Source: Flexivirga alba
Lineage (GTDB): Bacteria > Actinomycetota > Actinomycetes > Actinomycetales > Dermatophilaceae
Assembly: GCF_042661025.1 (NCBI RefSeq)
Contig: NZ_JBHSWH010000001.1
Coordinates: forward strand, 930,001 to 994,000
Reading direction: 5' to 3'
Length of the DNA stretch: 64,000 nucleotides
Shown here one piece after another: positions 46,010 to 53,813 of this stretch. Below the pieces are notes generated by a model. The model was given only the letters and a program-made list of their open reading frames with translations, did no database searches and was not told where the DNA came from. Both the position numbers and the translations under genes were made by a program. Position 1 is the first letter of the stretch. Each line of letters opens with the position of its first letter.

Positions 46010-47971
46010 TCACCTTCCTGTTTGAGCGCCGCGTGCTAGCACCTGATTCATCGAATGTATGACGGACTCGGCGTCCGGCGCGGACGAGTCGGCTATCCAG
46101 GCGACATACCCGTCGGGTCGGATCAGTGCAGGACGCGCGCCGTCGGGAAGCACGAGCGGATCGACCTGCTGCACCGTGACTCCGTGGGGCTGAAGTTGGC
46201 TGCGCCATTGGTCGACGTGATCGGCGACCGCAAGGACGAACCTGTCGCCGGCCAGGTCCAGGATGCTCGTGCGATGCGCGGCTTCGATCCAGGTGTGTGG
46301 CATCCGGGCACCGGGCTCCGCGACGCCTGCCACCGCGTCGGTGAACGGCACAGTGTCCCCCGCGCCCAGGACGGCGCCGGAGTTGTACCGCTGACCGAAG
46401 GTGCACACGATGTCGTCGACGTCATCGTCAAGACCGCCGCCGAATCGTGCGGCTTGGCGGCGCACAGTGAGGTCGGCCAAAGCCTGTGCAACAGGTCGCC
46501 GCTCGTCCTCGTAGCTGTGCAACAGCGCCGGGTCCGCGCGCCCATCGAGCACGGCCGCGAGTTTCCAGGCGAGGTTGTGGGCGTCCTGGATGCCGGAGTT
46601 GGCGCCCATCGCACCAGCGGGCGGCCACACATGGGCGGCGTCGCCGATCAGGAACGCGCACTGCTGCCGGTAGGCGGCAGCCACTCCGACCGCCTGCTGC
46701 CACGGCGTCACATCCACCACCGTCAGCGGCCGGTCGGGGTCGCCGAGCGCGGTGCGGATCAGGTCGGTGCATCTCTCCGCGTCGAAGGAACCCAGCGGAG
46801 TCGTCTTCGGATCAAAGGCGAGCCCCAAGCTCCACCGGGTCCGGTCGGCGGTCGTGGTGAGCGCGGCGAAGCCGAGCTCCTCGTTGAGCACGATCCAGAA
46901 CAGCGCCCGTTTCTCGACGAGGTCGTCGAGGTCCGCGTCGAAGACGATGCTGACCCAATGCTGCGGGTCCGACTGCCCCTCCTGCTGTATGCCGAGGGCT
47001 TCTCGCAGGTCGCCGACATACCCATCGGCAGCGACCAAGTAGTCGCATCGCACCCGACGGGCTGTCCCGTCAGTGACCTTCCGCAGGGTCGCCTCGGCGC
47101 CGGAATCGCTGACCGTGACCTGCTCCGCGACGACGCCGCGTTCGATCCTCGCGCCGAGCTCCCGCGCTCGCGCGGTCAGCACCGGCTCGACCGTGCTTTG
47201 GTCGGCCATGATGAAGCGGCTCGGGCTGATCGTCTCCAGCCGCGGGTCCGGCTCGGGATCGAAGAGCCACTCCCACGGCTCGGACAACGACGCGCATCGG
47301 GCGACGCCGGCATCCTCGACGAACGGCGCGGACAGCTCGGCGACCAGACGGTCCACACCCGCTGCTCGGTAGAGCTCCATGGTGCGCTGATTCACGCCGC
47401 GGGCCCGCCCTTGCACACTCGGCTGGTCGTGACGATCCACCATCAACGCCCGAATACCGTTCTGCGCCAAGAGCATTGCCATCGCAGTCCCCGCGTAGCC
47501 GCCACCCACGATCAGCACCGGAACCCGCTCGACGTCCGTCGCACCTTCGAGCTCCCGCAACTCCATCAGACGCTTGCGCGAGGTCAGGTCCTCCATGGTC
47601 GCCATACCGCCCCGATGGATGCGGACCTCGCTACCGCGAGCGTCTCCGGAGACCGTCACGGTCCCCGACTGCGCTGTGTCGTGACCCCAGCGGTCCTTCA
47701 GCTTCCCGCGGCCGGTCCAGTGGATCGCATCGTCCACCTCGGTGCCCTCATCCACCAGCAGGATGAGGGCGGTCTTCGCCAGGTCGACCATCACGGTGAC
47801 CTCGGTGAACCGGCGACACGAATCGCGAAGGTCGAGCACGATTCGCGCGTTGTCGCCCTGGACTGTGTAGCGCCGGGTGGTGGACCAGGAACCCAAGCGC
47901 CGCAACGCTTCCCGGCTCACCTGGACATTTGTCTCCGATCGATCCGCCTGGACCGCTATGTCTTGGCTCAT
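46010..47971 (-). CDS. Fusion: actinobacterial DUF domain plus FAD monooxygenase (PheA/TfdB type)
   Basis: A 653-residue protein. Residues 1-130 match small stand-alone actinobacterial proteins I recall only as hypothetical (SWSTTRRYTVQGDNARIVLD, LILLVDEGTEVDD, and GSEVRIHRGGMA). Residues 145-653 form a flavin monooxygenase of the phenol-hydroxylase type: VLIVGGGYAGTAMAMLLAQN, a DG motif near YLVAADGYVGDLREALG and the second FAD motif FLIGDAAHVWPPAGAMGANS. It probably hydroxylates an aromatic substrate. The ATG lacks an SD and follows a TATAAC -10 element, so the transcript is probably leaderless. Confidence 0.87.
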   Translation of the reverse strand: MSQDIAVQADRSETNVQVSREALRRLGSWSTTRRYTVQGDNARIVLDLRDSCRRFTEVTVMVDLAKTALILLVDEGTEVDDAIHWTGRGKLKDRWGHDTAQSGTVTVSGDARGSEVRIHRGGMATMEDLTSRKRLMELRELEGATDVERVPVLIVGGGYAGTAMAMLLAQNGIRALMVDRHDQPSVQGRARGVNQRTMELYRAAGVDRLVAELSAPFVEDAGVARCASLSEPWEWLFDPEPDPRLETISPSRFIMADQSTVEPVLTARARELGARIERGVVAEQVTVSDSGAEATLRKVTDGTARRVRCDYLVAADGYVGDLREALGIQQEGQSDPQHWVSIVFDADLDDLVEKRALFWIVLNEELGFAALTTTADRTRWSLGLAFDPKTTPLGSFDAERCTDLIRTALGDPDRPLTVVDVTPWQQAVGVAAAYRQQCAFLIGDAAHVWPPAGAMGANSGIQDAHNLAWKLAAVLDGRADPALLHSYEDERRPVAQALADLTVRRQAARFGGGLDDDVDDIVCTFGQRYNSGAVLGAGDTVPFTDAVAGVAEPGARMPHTWIEAAHRTSILDLAGDRFVLAVADHVDQWRSQLQPHGVTVQQVDPLVLPDGARPALIRPDGYVAWIADSSAPDAESVIHSMNQVLARGAQTGR

Positions 47972-47974
47972 GTT

Positions 47975-47993
47975 CTAGTTATAACATAACTAG
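47975..47993 (-). promoter_or_regulatory. Perfect 19-bp palindrome over the monooxygenase promoter
   Basis: CTAGTTAT-AAC-ATAACTAG starts four bases from the monooxygenase ATG and contains the likely -10 element TATAAC on the minus strand. The site could be bound by the PadR protein of the same operon. Binding would block the leaderless start directly. Confidence 0.6.
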
Positions 47994-47994
47994 T

Positions 47995-48014
47995 GATGAT
48001 CTAACCAGATCATC
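47995..48014. promoter_or_regulatory. Second perfect palindrome next to the monooxygenase operator
   Basis: GATGATCT-AACC-AGATCATC lies one base from the previous palindrome and 24 bases after the epoxide hydrolase stop. It could be an additional operator or an attenuating hairpin between the two genes. Confidence 0.45.
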
Positions 48015-48038
48015 GACACGTGGGCTCGGGTGCCTCTT

Positions 48039-49202
48039 CTACGAGCGCAGGCTCCTGAGGCCGGTGCGCAGTTCGTCGACCAGGGTCTCGGGCTGCTCGA
48101 GAGCCGCGAAGTGTCCGCCCTTGCCGGCCTCGCCGTAGTGGATCAGGTTGCTGTAGGTGTCTTCGATCCAACTGCGTGGCAGGCGTGGGATGTCCCGTGG
48201 AAACACAGTGACCGCGACCGGCAAGGTGAGTTTGGGGCCGGCGAGAGAGCCGGTGTAGTTCTCCCAATAGATGCGCGCGGACGACGCCGCGCTGTTGGTG
48301 AACCAGTAGAGCGAGATCGCGTCGAGCATGTCGTCGATGCTGAGTGCGTCCTCGGCGAGCCCGTCGTTGTCGGTCTTGGATTGGAACTTCTCGTAGATCC
48401 ACGCCGCCTGGCCGGCCGGTGAGTCCGCCAAGGCAACTCCGACGGTCTCGGGCTTGGTTGCCTGCAGGTGGTTCGATCCGCCCAGATCACCGGTATAGAG
48501 CTCGAGGGTGTCCACGGCGTGGCGCTCCTCCGGCGACAGGGTGTCGGGTAGCCGTGCGGGGAACGCGTACTGCGAGTTCAGGTGTATGCCGAGCAGGCCC
48601 TCGGGCTGTATGGCGCCGAGGGCGGTCGTCACGACGGAGCCCCAATCACCGCCGTGAGCGACCCACTTCTCATAGCCGAGACGCTTCATGAGCTCCGCCC
48701 ACGCCGCCGCGATACGGGAAACGGTCCACCCGCTCTGGGTCGGCTTCGCGGAGAAACCGAAGCCGGGCAGCGACGGGACGACGACGTCGAACGAGTCCGC
48801 GACGCTCCCGCCATACGCCACCGGGTCGGTGAGTGGCCCGATCAGCTCCAGGAATTCAACGATCGATCCTGGCCATCCGTGGGTGAGGATGAGCGGCATC
48901 GCGTGCGGATTCTTGGACCTGACGTGGATGAAGTGGATGTCGAGTCCATCGATCTCGGTCAGGAATTGTGGGAGCCGATTGAGCTCGGATTCGAAGCGAC
49001 GCCAGTCATATTCGTGCTCCCAGTAGTTGGTCAGCGACCTGGCGTTCTCGAGCCGGACGCCTTGGGACCAGTCGGGAACGGTCTCCCGATCCGGCCAACG
49101 GGTCCTGGCCAACCGTTGCTTCAGGTCGTCGATCTCCGAGTCCGGGATCGCGACGGTGAACGGACGGACGAGTGGCGCTGCTGCGGACGATGAAGCGGTC
49201 AT
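48039..49202 (-). CDS. Epoxide hydrolase (alpha/beta fold, EHN domain)
   Basis: A 387-residue enzyme. The N-terminal EHN segment starts FTVAIPDSEIDDLKQRLART. The alpha/beta core has LTHGWPGSIVEFLELI, the nucleophile elbow AHGGDWGSVV (Asp), the lid tyrosine region ARIYWENYTG and the catalytic His in GKGGHFAALEQPE. It opens epoxides to diols. AGGAGAAC lies before the ATG at 49202. It heads the probable operon with the monooxygenase, PadR and globin genes. Three TetR-type operators lie upstream. Confidence 0.9.
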   Translation of the reverse strand: MTASSSAAAPLVRPFTVAIPDSEIDDLKQRLARTRWPDRETVPDWSQGVRLENARSLTNYWEHEYDWRRFESELNRLPQFLTEIDGLDIHFIHVRSKNPHAMPLILTHGWPGSIVEFLELIGPLTDPVAYGGSVADSFDVVVPSLPGFGFSAKPTQSGWTVSRIAAAWAELMKRLGYEKWVAHGGDWGSVVTTALGAIQPEGLLGIHLNSQYAFPARLPDTLSPEERHAVDTLELYTGDLGGSNHLQATKPETVGVALADSPAGQAAWIYEKFQSKTDNDGLAEDALSIDDMLDAISLYWFTNSAASSARIYWENYTGSLAGPKLTLPVAVTVFPRDIPRLPRSWIEDTYSNLIHYGEAGKGGHFAALEQPETLVDELRTGLRSLRS

Positions 49203-49245
49203 GGCCGTGTTCTCCTGAACTTCTGGCTCACCGTGCAGCGGTTCG

Positions 49246-49263
49246 TTGCACTGCCATGTGCAA
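49246..49263. promoter_or_regulatory. TetR operator copy 1
   Basis: TTGCACTGCCATGTGCAA is an inverted repeat with arms TTGCAC/GTGCAA and a 6-base centre. It lies 44 bases upstream of the epoxide hydrolase start, where a promoter is expected. Confidence 0.65.
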
Positions 49264-49280
49264 TGCACACGCGTGTGCAA
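49263..49280. promoter_or_regulatory. TetR operator copy 2
   Basis: ATGCACACGCGTGTGCAA contains the perfect 16-bp palindrome TGCACACG-CGTGTGCA. It abuts copy 1 and has the same 18-bp register, TGCA at one side and TGTGCAA at the other. Confidence 0.7.
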
Positions 49281-49350
49281 TCTATTCCGTCGAGCAGACG
49301 CGCGCGAAGTATGTCGAGGCCTACGAGACCCTGACCGGCCGCACCTTCTC

Positions 49351-49460
49351 CTGACCGAGAGGAGTAGCACCCGACCGACAGGAGTAGCACCCGACCGACA
49401 GGAGTACGGATTTGGGGTGATTCCGTACTCCGCTCGGTCGTTCGGTGCTCCTCTCGGTCA
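49351..49460. repeat. Nested tandem/inverted repeat between epoxide hydrolase and TetR genes
   Basis: Two 20-bp tandem copies (49361-49380 and 49381-49400), each GGAGTAGCAC followed by CCGACCGACA, lead into a perfect inverted repeat: GGAGTACGGA (49401-49410) and TCCGTACTCC (49422-49431). The next 29 bases (about 49432-49460) are an imperfect inverse of the stretch from 49351, ending CTCCTCTCGGTCAG against CTGACCGAGAGGAG. The whole can fold as one long stem of about 110 nt. Confidence 0.7.
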
Positions 49461-49520
49461 GCTCACGTGGACGCGGGCGTTGCGGAACATCCGCAGCCAC
49501 GGGCTCGGGTCGGCTGCTGG

Positions 49521-49538
49521 TTGCGCACGGTTGTGCAA
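49521..49538. promoter_or_regulatory. TetR operator copy 3, at the TetR gene
   Basis: TTGCGCACGGTTGTGCAA shares the 18-bp register TTGCRCA-N4-TGTGCAA with the two sites before the epoxide hydrolase. It ends ten bases before the TetR GTG codon, which suits autorepression. Confidence 0.65.
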
Positions 49539-49548
49539 TCATCGGGAG

Positions 49549-50148
49549 GTGCAGACCGAATCCGCCCGCGCACGCGCCGTGCGCGCCACCAGGGACCGCA
49601 TCCTGGATGTCGCGCTCGAGGTGTTGGGGCGGAGCCCGGACGCGAGCATGGCCGAAATCGCATCGGCAGCCGGCGTGGTCCGCCGTACCGTCTACGGGCA
49701 CTTCCCCACCCGCGCCGACCTCGTGCGGAGTCTCACGCAACGAGCCGTCGATGAGATCGCCGCGGTGCTCGCGGAGGTCGACTCCCCGGACCGGGCGGCC
49801 GATGCAGTGTGGGCAGATTTCATCGCTCGCCTGTGGCCGGTGGCTCACCGCTACCAAGTGCTGTTGGCGCTCCGGCGCGGGGAGTATGGCGACGAGATCC
49901 ATGCCCTGCTCGGACCGGTCGATCTCGTCCTCGCCGATCTCGTGCAGCGGGGCCAGGACAGCCGGGCTTTCGGACGGCACCTGCCCGCGGAGACCCTCAG
50001 CCAGCTCGCGTATGCCGCCGTCTTCTCGATCGCGGACAGCGACTTCGCGACGGACGCCCTCGGCGTCCGCGCGGCAACCGTCACCAGCCTTCTCATGCTG
50101 GGAGTTCCGGAGTCGCGCGCGAAGGAACTGGCGAGCGCCCGACCGTGA
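49549..50148 (+). CDS. TetR-family transcriptional regulator
   Basis: A 199-residue repressor with helix-turn-helix ATRDRILDVALEVLGRSPDA followed by MAEIASAAGVVRRTVYGHFP, and a helical ligand domain. The start is the GTG after GGGAG; an in-frame TTG 18 bases upstream is possible. Three matching 18-bp inverted repeats lie in the divergent space, one at its own start and two before the epoxide hydrolase gene. It is the likely local regulator of the epoxide hydrolase operon. Confidence 0.87.
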   Translation: MQTESARARAVRATRDRILDVALEVLGRSPDASMAEIASAAGVVRRTVYGHFPTRADLVRSLTQRAVDEIAAVLAEVDSPDRAADAVWADFIARLWPVAHRYQVLLALRRGEYGDEIHALLGPVDLVLADLVQRGQDSRAFGRHLPAETLSQLAYAAVFSIADSDFATDALGVRAATVTSLLMLGVPESRAKELASARP

Positions 50149-50290
50149 GGTGCGCCGCCAGGGCACGGAACACCGCGGTGTTGGCCTCTAACGCGCCTCC
50201 GCAACCAGGCTGCAGAACGGCTTCGCCCTCCAACACCCGGCGGATCAGCTGGTCCGATAGCGCAGACTCACGATCGGGCTCGACCCCGCT
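50101..50290 (-). other. Coding-like remnant on the minus strand
   Basis: A minus-strand frame without a start codon reads GVEPDRESALSDQLIRRVLE and continues GEAVLQPGCGGALEANTAVF, then RALAAHLT, before running into the TetR gene's end. It looks like the tail of a real protein but has no upstream body, since a stop lies just before it. The family is not recognised. The rest of the 50149-50327 gap shows nothing else. Confidence 0.3.
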
Positions 50291-50327
50291 GTCAAGGAAT
50301 CAGTGGAGCTGCTGCATGACTCATCAC

Positions 50328-51236
50328 CTATTGGTGAGCCTGGCGCTGCGGGGCCACCGGCCGCTTCGGGCCTGGACCGCCACGCAGGTCGATCGCAGCG
50401 TCCCGGGCCAGGATCCAGAGTCCTGCCAGCATCGCAACCAGCGCCAACCCCTCGAGCGCGATCACGCCCGGGGAGTGGCGAGGGACCTCGTGGAAGACGA
50501 AGTAGCCGAAGATCAACGCCAGCAGGCAGTCCACGACGTTGAGAACCGGCATCGACGAAGACAGCCGGGCCGAACGGTAGGCGAACTGATTGCACACGAC
50601 ACCGCCGATCCCTGCCACCACCAGGACGTAGACCGGCCAGTTCGCCAGGACCCCGGTCGCGCCGCCGTCCGCGAACTCGGCGAGACACATCTTCAGCTGC
50701 ACCGCTACGAGCGCGAACAGGATCCCGGCACCACCGCCGAGCAGAAAAGCCCGACCGGTCGGATCGAGGATGCGGCGTGCGTAGGCGATGGCGGCGCCGG
50801 CAACCGCCAGGCAGCCCAGAACCACCAGGAGCGCCACGGGTCCCAGCACGGAATACTTGCCCTCGGACGGGGCGGAGACGACCAGCAGCGTTGCCAGTCC
50901 GCCGGCTGCGAGCAGCACCGCGGCGATCTCCCGGCCTCCCGGCAGCATGCGGGAGATGGCAGCACGCACCGGGACGGCGAGGATGACCCCGCTGATGACC
51001 AGCGGCTGGACCAGCGCGAGGGGCCCGAAGTGCAGCGCGAGGCCGTGCATCACCAGAGCGACCGTCCCGAGGGCCTGGCCGATCAGCCAGGACGGTCGCC
51101 GGGCGAGATGGCCGAGCAGGCCCCGGATGCCGGTCACGCTGGACGGCGCGAGCTCCGCGGCGTGGTGCTGCACCGACGTGGAGAAAGCCACGGTCAACGC
51201 GCTGAGAAGCGCGCAGGTCACGGCCAGTCCCGTCAT
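50328..51236 (-). CDS. DMT-type membrane transporter (EamA/NipA-like)
   Basis: A 302-residue membrane protein with nine or ten spans, in the drug/metabolite transporter superfamily. It opens with a first span LAVTCALLSALTVAFSTSVQ, then WLIGQALGTVALVMHGLALHF, VQPLVISGVILAVPVRAAI and VALLVVLGCLAVAGAAIAYA. The last repeat ends IALEGLALVAMLAGLWILA. The order and the SVQHHAAEL segment resemble NipA/EamA proteins. ATG 51236 sits seven bases after TACGAT and may be leaderless; a GTG 21 bases upstream is the alternative. The cargo is unknown. Confidence 0.75.
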   Translation of the reverse strand: MTGLAVTCALLSALTVAFSTSVQHHAAELAPSSVTGIRGLLGHLARRPSWLIGQALGTVALVMHGLALHFGPLALVQPLVISGVILAVPVRAAISRMLPGGREIAAVLLAAGGLATLLVVSAPSEGKYSVLGPVALLVVLGCLAVAGAAIAYARRILDPTGRAFLLGGGAGILFALVAVQLKMCLAEFADGGATGVLANWPVYVLVVAGIGGVVCNQFAYRSARLSSSMPVLNVVDCLLALIFGYFVFHEVPRHSPGVIALEGLALVAMLAGLWILARDAAIDLRGGPGPKRPVAPQRQAHQ

Positions 51237-51317
51237 TCGGCCAATCGTAGGAGACACCTACCGAGCTGGATGGTTTTGGTACGTTCGAGCGGTGACGAGT
51301 CGGCCGGAAATTGACCG

Positions 51318-52297
51318 GTGAGTTCTTTCCCCTTGAGGGTGGCGTTCCTCGGGTGCGGCTACATCACCGGGGTGCACAGCCGGCATCTCCGATCCCTGCG
51401 GGATACCTGGGTGCCGAGCTATGCGAGCCGCGACATCAGTCGCGCCGAGATGTTTCGAGCCCGGTATGGCGGCGAGTCGGCATACCAGGGTTACGAGGCT
51501 GCCCTCCGGGATCCGCGGATCGATGTCGTGGTGGTTGCGGTGCCCCCGAGGTGGCACCGGGAGCTGGCCCTGGCGGGGATCGCCGCTGGAAAGCACGTGC
51601 TCGTGGAGAAACCGGCCTTCCTGACCGCCGACGATTACGCCGAGGTATGCCGGGCTCGCGACGATCGAGGCGTCGGCGTGCTGGTCGGAGAGAACGACCA
51701 CTACAAGCCGCTGGCCGTGACCCTGCGGCGGCTGCTGAAGGAGGACGCGATCGGCGAGCTGGTGATGGCGAGCTTCACCACGGTGGCCGACAAACCCAAG
51801 GGGGCAGCCGACTGGCGCAACGACGAGACGCTCGCGGGCGGCGACGCATTCTTCGAGGAAGGGGTGCACTGGCTGCACCTGGCCGGAAGTCTGGGCCCGC
51901 GGATCGTGCGGATCAGTGGCCACCGTCCCTCGCGTGCCTCGGGGACGACGGCGTCAGACCGGCGAGGCCGCAGCCAGCTCGTCGCCTTCGACTACGACAC
52001 CGGGGCAGTGGGAGCACTGTTCTACTCACGTGAGGTGCCTTCGCTGCTGCGTGGCCTGCGCGTCTCGAAGCTCTACGGTCGACGCGGCGTGATCACCTTC
52101 GAATCCAACGGAGCCACCGTGATGGTCCACACCCGCGGTCTCCCCGGATGATCCACCCGGGCTGGCGTGACATCCGGGGCTACCGAGCGATGTACCTCGA
52201 CTTCGCAGCCGCGATCTCGTCGGGCCGCCAGCCACAGATGAGTCTCGAGCGCGCTTTGGACGATCACCGACTCGTCGAGCAGGTCTGCGGTGGCTGA
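51318..52297 (+). CDS. Gfo/Idh/MocA-family oxidoreductase, frameshifted
   Basis: With one base restored, a 326-residue NAD(P)-dependent sugar-type dehydrogenase. The Rossmann part is VAFLGCGYITGVHSRHLRSL, and the catalytic EKP is in GKHVLVEKPAFLT. The C-terminal domain shows DETLAGGDAFFEEGVHWLH. The frame breaks at CCCC 52142-52145. One more C joins VHTRGLPR to MIHPGWRDIRGYRAMYLDFA, then the closing LVEQVCGG. The end overlaps the GMC gene start by eight bases, so the genes are coupled. Confidence 0.82.
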
Positions 52298-53813
52298 CCC
52301 GCACTTCGACGTCGTGATCATCGGAAGCGGCGCCGGCGGAGGGACGATGGCCCGCGCCCTCGCCGGCCGCGACGCCAGCGTGCTGGTGTTGGAGCGCGGA
52401 GACTGGGTTCCGCAGGAGAAGGAGAACTGGGAGCCCGCGGCGGTATGGCGGCGGCGGCGTTACCGCACCGATGAGCGGTGGGTGAACCGCAAGGGCGAGG
52501 ACTTCGTGCCGTTCATGCACTACAACGTCGGCGGTAACACCAAGTTCTGGGGCGCGGCCCTGTTCCGGCTGCGGGAGTCGGACTTCGATCCCGTGGAGTA
52601 CCCGGGCGGGACTTCGCCCGCCTGGCCGATCGACTACCAGACGCTCGCGCCGTGGTACGACCGCGCCGAGGAGTTGTACGAGGTGCACGGCCAGAAGGGG
52701 GCCGACCCGACGGAGGCCGACCGCAAGCCCTATCCCCATCCCGCGGTGCCGCACGAGCCGGTCATGGCCCGGATCGTGGAGCAGCTGGCTGCCCGCGGAG
52801 TCGGTGCCTTTCCGCTCCCCCTGGGGCTGATCAACCCGGCGGAGCCGGGAGGCTGTCTGCTGTGCGACACCTGCAACTCCTTTCCATGCTTGTTGCGCGC
52901 CAAGAGCGACGCCGATACCTGTGGGGTGACGCCGGCGTTGGAGTCCGAGAACGTCGAACTCTGGACCGGGGCGCGAGCTGTCCGGCTGGTGACTGACGCG
53001 TCCGGCCGGCGCGTCACGGGCGTGGAGGTGAACCGTCGCGGCGAACGAGTGCACCTCACTGCGGGAACGGTCGTCCTGGCGGCCGGCGCGGTGAATTCCG
53101 CTGCTCTACTGCTGGCCAGTCGCACTGACCGGCATACCGACGGCCTGGCGAACAGCTCGGGACTTGTGGGGCGCCATTACATGGCCCACGTCTCCACCAT
53201 GATGGAGGCGTTCCACCCGTTCCAGGTCAATCCCACGTTGTTCCAGAAGACGGTCGGTATCAACGACTTCTACCTCCCGGACCACGGCCGGTCGTACCCG
53301 CTCGGGCACATCCAGTCGCAGGGGCGAGCGCATGCAGCAATCGTCAAGGCGGTCATGCCGGGTCTGCCCATGTGGGCGGCCGAGGCCTGGGTACAACGTG
53401 GCGTCGACTGGCTCGCCATGACCGAGGATCTTCCTGATCCGGAGAACCGCGTTTCGCTCACCCCGGATGGCCGGATCAGGCTGGACTACCGGCACAACAA
53501 CCTGCAGGTGCACCGCGAGCTGGTCCGCGAGGCGGCACAGATGATGCGGCGTCTCGGCGCCTGGGTCGTCATACGCCACAGATTCAAGAACGCGAACACC
53601 ACTCATCAATGCGGCACGCTGCGCTTCGGTGAGGACCCCCGGACGTCAGTGCTCGACCTCTACTGCCGAACCCACGACGTCGAGAATCTCTTCGTCACCG
53701 ACTCGTCGTTCTTCCCGTCCTCGGCAGCCGTCAACCCCGGCCTCACCGTGATCGCCCAGACGTTGCGCGTCGCCGACCATCTACTCGCCACCGACCTGGG
53801 AGGCTCCGCATGA
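52290..53813 (+). CDS. GMC-family FAD oxidoreductase
   Basis: A 507-residue flavoenzyme. The FAD motif DVVIIGSGAGGGTMARALAG lies near residue 7, FWGAALFRLRESDF follows, and the C-terminal GMC_C part has HQCGTLRFGEDPRTSVLD and SFFPSSAAVNPGLTVIAQTL. A four-cysteine segment CLLCDTCNSFPCLL near residue 190 is a feature of bacterial sugar-oxidising GMC enzymes. The GTG start overlaps the previous gene. Together with the Gfo/Idh and VOC genes it suggests oxidation of a sugar or sugar-like substrate at a ring hydroxyl. Confidence 0.88.
   Translation: MADPHFDVVIIGSGAGGGTMARALAGRDASVLVLERGDWVPQEKENWEPAAVWRRRRYRTDERWVNRKGEDFVPFMHYNVGGNTKFWGAALFRLRESDFDPVEYPGGTSPAWPIDYQTLAPWYDRAEELYEVHGQKGADPTEADRKPYPHPAVPHEPVMARIVEQLAARGVGAFPLPLGLINPAEPGGCLLCDTCNSFPCLLRAKSDADTCGVTPALESENVELWTGARAVRLVTDASGRRVTGVEVNRRGERVHLTAGTVVLAAGAVNSAALLLASRTDRHTDGLANSSGLVGRHYMAHVSTMMEAFHPFQVNPTLFQKTVGINDFYLPDHGRSYPLGHIQSQGRAHAAIVKAVMPGLPMWAAEAWVQRGVDWLAMTEDLPDPENRVSLTPDGRIRLDYRHNNLQVHRELVREAAQMMRRLGAWVVIRHRFKNANTTHQCGTLRFGEDPRTSVLDLYCRTHDVENLFVTDSSFFPSSAAVNPGLTVIAQTLRVADHLLATDLGGSA

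Noticed and set aside
46055..47989. A 644-codon open frame opposite the fused monooxygenase
   Set aside because: The monooxygenase frame has FAD motifs and conserved order; the opposite frame has none.
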